From positions 1 to 8,504 of the forward strand of contig JAQVLL010000064.1 of the NCBI GenBank assembly GCA_028704195.1: a stretch of DNA of 8,504 bases, given 5' to 3'. The notes under the pieces are model-generated. The model saw only the letters and a program-made list of their open reading frames with translations. It ran no database searches and was not told the origin of the DNA. Origin of the DNA: Smithellaceae bacterium. GTDB taxonomy: Bacteria > Desulfobacterota > Syntrophia > Syntrophales > Smithellaceae. The translations under genes were made by a program, and so were the position numbers. Of the stretch, positions 1-4,693 are shown piece after piece; the first letter of the stretch is position 1, and the number at the start of each line of letters is the position of its first letter.

Positions 1-240
1 CCAGATCTGTTTCAGCGGCCGGATAATGGCCTCTTTATTGTAAACAGAAGGCTTTCCTCTTTTCTTAGCCTTTGGCTTTGTAAACCGTTTATGCCCTCTT
101 AACCGCCGGATCGCATGTTTCCGGTGGTAACCACAAACAGCACAACATTCACTAATGATAACCGTTTTTTCTTTACGAGATGCTTCTTTATACCGCTTAT
201 AAAGAACCTCAAAATACTCTTCCTTCGCCTGAGGACTCAT
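1..240 (-). CDS. IS transposase (DDE/integrase-type), N-terminal part, cut by window edge
   Basis: The minus strand is open from an ATG at 240-238 to the window edge, giving the first 80 residues of a longer protein. A GGAGG ribosome binding site (complement of 248-252) lies 7 bases upstream, which fixes the start. The sequence is very basic. It contains a helix-turn-helix-like stretch (residues 28-47, including CAVCGYHRKHAIRRL) followed by a lysine/arginine-rich linker and then GKPSVYNKEAIIRPLKQIW. From memory this matches the N-terminus of the integrase-type DDE transposases of ISNCY/IS481-like elements, where this part binds the IS ends. The catalytic DDE domain would lie beyond position 1 and cannot be seen, so whether the copy is intact is unknown. 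The family call is fairly confident; the exact IS family is not. Confidence 0.8.
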   Translation of the reverse strand, partial: MSPQAKEEYFEVLYKRYKEASRKEKTVIISECCAVCGYHRKHAIRRLRGHKRFTKPKAKKRGKPSVYNKEAIIRPLKQIW

Positions 241-266
241 CGTTCAACCTCCGTTTCCGAACCTAT

Positions 267-343
267 CTTCGGTAACATCGGTTTATGAGTCAACGTATCC
301 TCTTTACAAGACCCTTCGGTAACATTTTATTTGAGGCAATTCG
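267..343. repeat. Two tandem imperfect repeats in the IS end, probable transposase-binding sites
   Basis: Copies at 267-295 and 314-343 share the exact 12-mer CTTCGGTAACAT, then a TTTAT...GAG.CAA..CG tail with a few differences. The copy starts are 47 bases apart. They lie directly upstream of the transposase start, between the gene and the presumed outer end of the element. Multiple transposase-binding sites inside an IS end are known for several IS families; the role here is inferred from position. Confidence 0.55.
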
Positions 344-355
344 ACGCGAAGTTTC

Positions 356-384
356 TTGACAAGTCAAAACGGGCCACTTATAGA
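356..384 (+). promoter_or_regulatory. Sigma70-type promoter candidate at the IS border, facing the acyl-CoA synthetase
   Basis: A perfect -35 TTGACA (356-361) is separated by 17 bases from TATAGA (379-384, 4 of 6 consensus bases). Transcription would start near 391, giving a leader of about 50 bases before the ATG at 441. The -35 is part of the inverted repeat TTGAC/GTCAA (356-367), which could belong to the IS terminus, so the element may supply the promoter. Confidence 0.5.
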
Positions 385-394
385 TAATATGAAG

Positions 395-420
395 GCGACG
401 TGCTGTTTAATGAGCGTCGC
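395..420 (+). other. Hairpin just upstream of the Shine-Dalgarno of the acyl-CoA synthetase gene
   Basis: GCGACG (395-400) and CGTCGC (415-420) form a six-base-pair GC-rich stem with a 14-base loop. It ends directly against AGGAGG (421-426). In the mRNA it would sit within the leader and could affect access to the ribosome binding site or transcript stability. No U-run follows, so it is not a terminator. Confidence 0.4.
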
Positions 421-440
421 AGGAGGTAAATCGGAATAAA

Positions 441-1925
441 ATGATGATGGAAAGGATGCTTCAGGAAACCACCGCGCGCTGTCCGGAAAATACGTCCATT
501 ATTTACGAAGGTCAAACATTATCTTATTATGAACTGAACAGGTATGTCGAAGCTCTGGCCCATTATCTGGAGGGGTTGGGAATTCGAAAAGCCGATAAAG
601 TTGCTGTGATGCTGGGCAACTGTCCGGAGTTTATTATATCCTATTTTGCCGTTTTAAGACTGGGGGCTGTTGCCGTAACGTTGAGTGTCATGTCCACCTC
701 CTATGAACTGGAGCATCTGCTTGAAAATTGTGAGGCAAAAGCTCTGATTACATCGGACAGTTTTGCCAAAAGATTCCACGCCATCCAGGAACGCCTGCCT
801 GCTTGCCGGCATCTGATCACAACCACCGGTTTGAATCCCGGATCTCCTTTTAATGAAATCATTCACAGCGGATCAGTGATTGCGGATCCGCCGGCACTAC
901 AAGGAGATGATCCGGCTGTCATGATCTATACGGCGGGCCTGACGGGGAAGCCCCTCGGTGCGGTGCTCACCTATCATAATCTGGCCACCCAGGCCAATCT
1001 TCTCCGCACGATCTTCAATGGTACAGAAGACGATAGATCCCTTGCCGTTATTCCCCTGTTTCATTCCTTTGGTGCTGCCTGCAACATGTTGTCTCCCCTC
1101 TGCATAGGTGCCGCCGTTGTGCTGCTGGATCGTTTTACGATGGATAGCATCTTTACAACGATTCAGAAGGAGCGGGTGACCTATATCGCCGCCGTTCCCC
1201 GTTTCTATATAGGTATGCTGTTCCACGAGAAGCTCAAAGAATTCGATCTCAGTTCTTTACGGTTTGCCATTACGGGCGGGTCACCCATGCCGCCGGAACT
1301 GTTTGCCGAATTTAAAAAACACATCGGCATTCAGGTTTTGGAAGGTTACGGTCTGACGGAAACATCTCCCTGCTGTATCTTTTCCTTGCCCGGAAAACAG
1401 CAGAAGCCCGGTTCCATAGGAACGGTTCTTCCGGGCGTTGAGGCGAAGGTCCTGGATGATGCCGGTTCAGAAGTGGCAAGGAGAGTGATAGGAGAACTGG
1501 TTGTCCGCGGTAATGTCGTGATGCAGGGTTACTACAGGGATGAAGCAGCAACGGCTCAGGTCATACGTGACAGCTGGCTTCATACGGGTGACCTGGCGTA
1601 TATGGACGAAGACGGCTACTTCTTTCTGGTCGGCGTGAAAAAACGCATGATTATCACCAGCGGTTTCAATGTATATCCAAAAGAGGTGGAATTGATCCTG
1701 GATATGCATCCCGCTGTTGTTGAATCAAAAGTTGTCGGTGAAAAAGACCTCATGCGGGGAGAGATTGTTAAAGCACTGATTGTGAGAAAGCCCGGCGACG
1801 CAACAGATGAAAAAGAAATCATTCAGTATTGCCGGACGTATCTTTCCGCCTACAAGGTGCCCCGCGAAGTGGTTTTTGTTGCAAGTCTCGGATCAACCGC
1901 CTCGCAGCAAACTGTCGAGATATGA
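441..1925 (+). CDS. AMP-forming acyl-CoA synthetase-like protein, catalytic motifs degenerate, C-terminus probably frameshifted
   Basis: This 494-residue protein belongs to the ANL (adenylate-forming) superfamily, which activates carboxylic acids as acyl-AMP and then acyl-CoA. The start is the first of three ATGs, 14 bases after AGGAGG. Visible motifs are the A3 P-loop at 163-173, read as YTAGLTGKPLG instead of YTSGTTGxPKG; A5 EGYGLTET at 301-308 (intact); A7 LHTGD at 380-384 (intact); and A8 around 398-417, where the usual Arg of the xRKKD segment is Val399. The A10 segment reads STASQQ (485-490) where SGK is expected, so the catalytic lysine is missing. Reading one base later from 1906 gives S-K-L-S-R-Y-E-M and a stop at 1963-1965, which fits the family's C-terminus better and suggests an indel at about 1904-1906. 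Family membership is sure. Activity is doubtful: this may be a decaying gene, a pseudoenzyme, or a sequence error at the 3' end. Confidence 0.85.
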   Translation: MMMERMLQETTARCPENTSIIYEGQTLSYYELNRYVEALAHYLEGLGIRKADKVAVMLGNCPEFIISYFAVLRLGAVAVTLSVMSTSYELEHLLENCEAKALITSDSFAKRFHAIQERLPACRHLITTTGLNPGSPFNEIIHSGSVIADPPALQGDDPAVMIYTAGLTGKPLGAVLTYHNLATQANLLRTIFNGTEDDRSLAVIPLFHSFGAACNMLSPLCIGAAVVLLDRFTMDSIFTTIQKERVTYIAAVPRFYIGMLFHEKLKEFDLSSLRFAITGGSPMPPELFAEFKKHIGIQVLEGYGLTETSPCCIFSLPGKQQKPGSIGTVLPGVEAKVLDDAGSEVARRVIGELVVRGNVVMQGYYRDEAATAQVIRDSWLHTGDLAYMDEDGYFFLVGVKKRMIITSGFNVYPKEVELILDMHPAVVESKVVGEKDLMRGEIVKALIVRKPGDATDEKEIIQYCRTYLSAYKVPREVVFVASLGSTASQQTVEI

Positions 1926-2116
1926 AATGAACGTTATTATATCGCGGCGCTCTACGGAGAATTAACGCTCGTCCCACGTGAGCGGGATCAAAGAATACCG
2001 CGGATCCGGACAGGGAACATCCATCGCAAATACCCGGTATTTTTCGGTGCTGGTCTGTTTGGGGTACAGTGTGTTATGCTCCTGTTGGGTGACTATGGTA
2101 GGGGGAACATCCGAAA

Positions 2117-2959
2117 ATGAATGCCGTACCGGCTGATGCGTCAACAGTGGTGCTTCTGAGGCCCTGTCGTGTGAAATCCATACAGGATATCGAGGTGCTC
2201 CTGGTTTTGAGAAACCGGCAAAGCAGTTTTGTCCCCGGGTACCACGTGTTTCCCGGCGGCAGTCTTGACCCGGAAGATTATCAATCCGGAGTGGAGCGCT
2301 TTGTCCGGGGCATTGATCGGCAGCAGGCTACCCGGGTTCTTCCGGACATGTCGAGCCCGGAAAAAGCACTGGGAGCCTGGGTGGCGGGAATCCGTGAGAT
2401 GTTTGAAGAAGTGGGGATTCTGATTGCCCGAAAAAAAGACGGCACGCCGGTTACCATCGGGACACCGGAGGAACGTCAGCGTTTTGACCGCTACAGGCAG
2501 CTGGTCAACAAAGGGGAAATGAAATTTTTGCAGATGCTGGAGGCTGAAAATATACTGCTTTCCGGAGATCGCCTTCATTACTTTTCTCACTGGATCACAC
2601 CGGAATTTCTGCCCCTGCGCTACGATGTGCGTTTTTTTGTGACATTGGTTCCGGCCGAACAATCCGTTGTTCATGATGGTGTGGAGCTGACGGATCATAT
2701 CTGGATCCGGCCTTCTCTGGCGCTGGCGGATTACGAAGCCGGTAGGCTGGGAATGGTTCTCCCACAGATCATTACCCTGGAAGAACTCTCCCGTTTTAAA
2801 ACGGTTGAGGAAGTCATTGCGTCCGCCCGGATGCGTCATGTTCCTGCCACACTGACAAAGATTGTTCAGATTGACGGCAAAGATGTGGAAGTCATGCCCG
2901 ATGGGACCCTTTTTGAAAACCGTCCACCCGTGTATTCCTGGCCGGACGAAAACAAGTGA
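2117..2959 (+). CDS. Nudix hydrolase, NUDT19-like (possible CoA/acyl-CoA diphosphatase)
   Basis: This 280-residue soluble protein carries a split Nudix motif. VFPGGSLDPED (44-54) supplies the Gly-Gly, and after an insertion of about 40 residues comes REMFEEVG (93-100), whose glutamates bind the catalytic metal. The long insertion and the later segment HWITPEFLPLRYDVRFFV (158-175), followed by ELTDHIWIRPSLAL (190-203), are features I recognise from the NUDT19-like branch. Some members of that branch cleave the diphosphate of CoA or acyl-CoA to phosphopantetheine and 3',5'-ADP. The start at 2117 has a purine-rich GGGGGAA (2101-2107) upstream. The gene lies 191 bases after the acyl-CoA synthetase on the same strand, so both could act on CoA metabolism; that link is inferred. 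The Nudix fold is certain, the substrate is not. Confidence 0.88.
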   Translation: MNAVPADASTVVLLRPCRVKSIQDIEVLLVLRNRQSSFVPGYHVFPGGSLDPEDYQSGVERFVRGIDRQQATRVLPDMSSPEKALGAWVAGIREMFEEVGILIARKKDGTPVTIGTPEERQRFDRYRQLVNKGEMKFLQMLEAENILLSGDRLHYFSHWITPEFLPLRYDVRFFVTLVPAEQSVVHDGVELTDHIWIRPSLALADYEAGRLGMVLPQIITLEELSRFKTVEEVIASARMRHVPATLTKIVQIDGKDVEVMPDGTLFENRPPVYSWPDENK

Positions 2960-2985
2960 TCCGGGCAGGATGATCCGCGTGCTGT

Positions 2986-3013
2986 TTGACAAATTTTTCA
3001 AAAAACATATAAT
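2986..3013 (+). promoter_or_regulatory. Near-perfect sigma70 promoter upstream of the small ORF at 3035
   Basis: TTGACA (2986-2991) and TATAAT (3008-3013), both full consensus, are 16 bases apart. The predicted start near 3020 leaves only about 15 bases of leader before the ATG at 3035. The promoter begins 26 bases after the Nudix stop codon, so the next gene is transcribed independently. Confidence 0.8.
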
Positions 3014-3034
3014 GCAATCAAACGAAGCGGAGGT

Positions 3035-3262
3035 ATGACCTATCTACCTGAAGACAGTCCGAAGCAAAACCGTCTGGAAGTGATCAAACAGGCATTAAAG
3101 GACAAGGCTCCCCTGACTTATTCATCATTGGAAACGTCGGGTAAGCTCCAGGAGTTTCTGGAAGCACATGACGATGAAATGATGGCGCGCTGCAACGATG
3201 AGAAAAAAAGCGCGGGAAGAAACGCTGAAAAGTTTCCTGGGGTTTGCCGATTCGTGTTGTGA
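3035..3262 (+). CDS. Small hypothetical protein, probably frameshifted at a seven-A run
   Basis: This short ORF of 75 codons sits behind a consensus promoter. I do not recognise it. GGAGG (3029-3033) is only one base from the ATG, an unusually tight spacing; no better start is visible. The first 56 residues are hydrophilic and charged, probably helical (LEVIKQALKDKAPLTY, then LQEFLEAHDDEMMARC). After a run of seven A (3203-3209) the frame becomes rich in unlikely residues (SAGRNAEKFPGVCRFVL). Skipping one base there gives a continuation in the same helical style, KKAREETLKSFLGFADSCC, which ends at TAG 3282-3284 and makes a protein of 82 residues. This points to a one-base insertion, a sequencing error in the A-run, or slippage on it. 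No signal peptide or membrane segment is present. Confidence 0.5.
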   Translation: MTYLPEDSPKQNRLEVIKQALKDKAPLTYSSLETSGKLQEFLEAHDDEMMARCNDEKKSAGRNAEKFPGVCRFVL

Positions 3263-3391
3263 TGAGACTTCTTCGCCCGTGTAGAATTGGGTGCATCATG
3301 ATGCTCTTCCCGTTTCATTCCTTATGTTTTATATTGCGTCCGGAACCCCCTCAAGCCCTTTTTCTGACACAGAGTGACAGACCGATATAAA

Positions 3392-3420
3392 TTGACATGC
3401 AATAGGGATGGTTATATAAT
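3392..3420 (+). promoter_or_regulatory. Perfect-consensus sigma70 promoter of the secreted Cys-rich peptide gene
   Basis: TTGACA (3392-3397), a 17-base spacer and TATAAT (3415-3420) match the ideal sigma70 promoter in both hexamers and spacing. The predicted start near 3427 gives a leader of about 48 bases that ends in a strong ribosome binding site, GGAGGTG (3464-3470). Confidence 0.88.
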
Positions 3421-3474
3421 TCATCGTTAAGAAAGCAATCCGTTACAATCAGGCAAACCAACTGGAGGTGAGAA

Positions 3475-3768
3475 ATGAAAAATTTGAAGGGTTTACTCTT
3501 TATCGCCGTTTTTGCAATGATATTTACATTGGCAGCGTCTCAGGCTTTTGCACAGCCGCCCGGACCACGTCCTCCCGGATATCATCGCTATGGTCCACCT
3601 CCACCCCCATCGCGGCACCGTAGTTACTGCGTTGACCGGTGCCGTGCCAATCAACGTGCTGCTTTAAGAGGATGCAGATCTCACTCAAGACCCGGTTACC
3701 ATCGCCGTTGTGAAAGACAGGCTAACCAACGATACAATCGATGTATAAGCCGATGTCGTTATCGCTAG
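3475..3768 (+). CDS. Small secreted arginine-rich peptide with six symmetrically spaced cysteines
   Basis: The product has 97 residues. Residues 1-26 are a classical Sec signal peptide (basic start MKNLK, a hydrophobic core, and cleavage after SQAFA), so the mature peptide is exported. It begins with a proline-rich segment (27-46, including PPPPP at 41-45). The remaining 51 residues hold six cysteines: C52, C56, C67, C79, C90 and C94. The spacing is CX3C-X10-C-X11-C-X10-CX3C, a mirror image about the centre, as expected for a helical hairpin held by pairs 52-94, 56-90 and 67-79. The mature part has about 18 arginines, no lysine and only two acidic residues. GGAGGTG 4 bases before the ATG, a perfect promoter and a strong terminator make it a well-formed single-gene unit, probably highly expressed. 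I know no named family for it. Possible roles are binding of envelope polymers, nucleic acid or metal, or antimicrobial activity, all guesses. Confidence 0.8.
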   Translation: MKNLKGLLFIAVFAMIFTLAASQAFAQPPGPRPPGYHRYGPPPPPSRHRSYCVDRCRANQRAALRGCRSHSRPGYHRRCERQANQRYNRCISRCRYR

Positions 3769-3851
3769 AGAATGTAAGAGGCGGCGCCAGTTTCTGTGTG
3801 GTGTAAATTATTGAACGAATGATGTAATTATTGCTTTCTTGTGCTGTTTGG

Positions 3852-3888
3852 AAAACACCCGGAAGGATTAATCCTTCCGGGTGTTTTT
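3852..3888 (+). terminator. Strong intrinsic terminator after the secreted peptide gene
   Basis: Bases 3852-3887 form a perfect palindrome of 18 bases per arm, centred at 3869/3870, with the GC-rich core CACCCGGAAGG. It ends in a run of five T (3884-3888). It lies 84 bases after the stop codon at 3768. The left arm starts with four A, so it may also stop minus-strand transcription weakly. Confidence 0.9.
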
Positions 3889-3931
3889 GATGATTGATAC
3901 CAAATAGCATTCAAAGGATAACGCGGCGGAA

Positions 3932-3950
3932 CTTCGACAGGCTCAGTGAC
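3932..3950. repeat. Candidate short dispersed intergenic repeat
   Basis: CTTCGACAGGCTCAGTGAC at 3932-3950, flanked by GCGG (3926-3929 region) and CCGC, resembles a short sequence I recall as scattered in intergenic regions of many bacterial genomes (the minus strand reads CACTGAGCCTGTCGAAG). Only one copy is in this window, so its repeat status rests on memory. Confidence 0.35.
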
Positions 3951-4033
3951 CGCGCTCCGCTCCTACCGGTAATTGCCACTCTGAAATTGGCAACTTCATG
4001 CGACTCGGTATGAAAACCCGGACGGGAAGGCCG

Positions 4034-4077
4034 GAAAAAATAAAACCCCTCGAGGAAGATGACTTCCTGCGAGGGGT
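4034..4077 (-). terminator. Intrinsic terminator on the minus strand
   Basis: The stem is ACCCCTCG plus AGGAAG (4045-4058) paired with CTTCCT and CGAGGGGT (4063-4077), with one bulged base (4069) and an ATGA loop: 14 base pairs. On the minus strand the hairpin is followed by TTTTATTTTTT (4044-4034), a good U-tract. No T-run follows on the plus strand, so it acts on transcripts coming from higher coordinates. No recognised minus-strand gene lies there, which is why the transcription unit at 4045-4419 is proposed. Confidence 0.8.
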
Positions 4078-4116
4078 AACGAGATCCGGCTGTGTCGCGT
4101 CGCATGATCAATGGAG

Positions 4117-4275
4117 TTACATCATTGAACATTGGCCTTTAGGACAGCTACAGTCACGAAGACCCTGTGTTCGATTAACTTCAATCCGGCAGAATACACT
4201 CCACACGAACACAGCGGTATCTCGATTCACCACTTCCATGAAAAAAGAGAGCTGCAATGCCTTTTTTACATACAT
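4117..4275 (-). CDS. Possible small ORF, 52 codons, unrecognised
   Basis: ATG at 4275-4273 opens a 52-codon frame ending in TAA at 4119-4117. It begins MYVKKALQLSFFMEVV, has a hydrophobic part FVWSVFC, and ends with a cysteine-rich tail DCSCPKGQCSMM. It lies inside the predicted minus-strand transcript. No Shine-Dalgarno sequence is visible before either ATG (the second is residue 13), and frames beside it are also open for similar lengths. Treat it as a weak candidate only. Confidence 0.15.
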   Translation of the reverse strand: MYVKKALQLSFFMEVVNRDTAVFVWSVFCRIEVNRTQGLRDCSCPKGQCSMM

Positions 4276-4292
4276 AAGCTGTAGTCAGCTCA

Positions 4293-4358
4293 TTAATAAC
4301 TGCTTTGGCAGTTTGGCATTGTAACCTTACCACGAACACCCAACGATGTTTCTTTCAT
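4293..4358 (-). CDS. Possible leader peptide or micro-ORF, 21 codons
   Basis: GGAGG (complement of 4361-4365) precedes ATG at 4358-4356 with only 2 bases between, and the frame runs 21 codons (MKETSLGVRGKVTMPNCQSSY) to TAA. It is the first ORF of the predicted minus-strand transcript, about 60 bases from the predicted start. The tight spacing echoes the ORF at 3035. It has no regulatory codon run of the amino-acid attenuator kind. It is the best-placed translation start in this unit, but too short to judge by itself. Confidence 0.25.
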   Translation of the reverse strand: MKETSLGVRGKVTMPNCQSSY

Positions 4359-4425
4359 TACCTCCAATTTAATGGTGCTAATTCTATTCACATCATTCGG
4401 CCATTGCAGCATCTCTATTAGGTAT

Positions 4426-4454
4426 AGTTTAATGCCGTCTGCCGTTTATGTCAA
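4426..4454 (-). promoter_or_regulatory. Minus-strand sigma70-type promoter
   Basis: On the minus strand a full-consensus TTGACA (4454-4449) is separated by 17 bases from TAAACT (4431-4426, 4 of 6 consensus). Initiation would be near 4419. It is back to back with the plus-strand promoter at 4463-4491; the two -35 boxes are 8 bases apart, so a regulator bound between them could affect both. Confidence 0.6.
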
Positions 4455-4462
4455 GCAGGGCT

Positions 4463-4491
4463 TTGACGGATTTTTTTCAAGCATTTAAAAT
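4463..4491 (+). promoter_or_regulatory. Plus-strand sigma70-type promoter of the membrane sensor/HD-GYP operon
   Basis: TTGACG (4463-4468) is separated by 17 bases from TAAAAT (4486-4491), each hexamer 5 of 6 consensus. Transcription from near 4498 leaves a leader of about 195 bases before the ATG at 4694. I see no known riboswitch in that leader, including no c-di-GMP (GEMM) pattern. Confidence 0.6.
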
Positions 4492-4693
4492 AACAGGGAC
4501 AATGATAGATTATGCAAGTCTTATTTCCTATTTAGGTCATTTTATGTTAAATTAAAAGAGTAATCAGTTTCATGCCAAAAGCCTTCAGAAAGTGGATCGG
4601 CTACCTGGTGAATCATTTTAGTATCTGGAATGGGGATCATCCGGCTTCTTTGAGTTGATGCCAATCTTACAATTTAACCCCATTGGATAGACT

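Larger units (their letters stand above)
4045..4419 (-). other. Predicted minus-strand transcription unit of about 375 bases, function unknown (sRNA or tiny-peptide mRNA)
   Basis: A minus-strand sigma70-type promoter (4426-4454) and a minus-strand intrinsic terminator (4034-4077) face each other correctly and bracket about 375 bases without a recognised gene. Inside are a GGAGG motif followed by a 21-codon ORF (4293-4358) and a 52-codon ORF (4117-4275) without a visible ribosome binding site. It is not tmRNA (no tRNA-like end), and I see no sign of RNase P or 6S RNA. A small stem AGCTG/CAGCT (4277-4290) can compete with a second pairing of GAGCTG (4286-4291) with CAGCTC (4249-4254), which precedes six U residues. 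This resembles an attenuator in layout, but the second stem is weak. It could be a regulatory RNA, a short-peptide mRNA, or the remains of a small gene. Confidence 0.45.

Noticed and set aside
1962..2144. Minus-strand ORF of 60 codons between the synthetase and the Nudix gene (ending DVPCPDPRYSLIPLTWDER)
   Set aside because: The composition looks somewhat protein-like, but no ribosome binding site or promoter is visible, it overlaps the Nudix start on the other strand, and I recognise nothing in it.
2141..3001. Long minus-strand ORF of 286 codons opposite the Nudix gene
   Set aside because: The plus strand has clear Nudix motifs; the opposite frame is open by codon-usage mirroring and has no recognisable domain.
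3998..4324. Plus-strand ORF of 108 codons in the long intergenic region
   Set aside because: It runs through the minus-strand terminator hairpin, has no Shine-Dalgarno sequence and an unnatural composition. The signals here favour the minus strand.
4045..4419. tmRNA, RNase P RNA, 6S RNA or a c-di-GMP riboswitch
   Set aside because: I looked for the tRNA-like ends, conserved cores and GEMM motif and saw none of them.
4572..4658. Plus-strand ORF of 28 codons (MPKAFRKWIGYLVNHF...) in the leader of the membrane sensor gene
   Set aside because: No clear ribosome binding site and too short to judge; a leader peptide is possible but unsupported.
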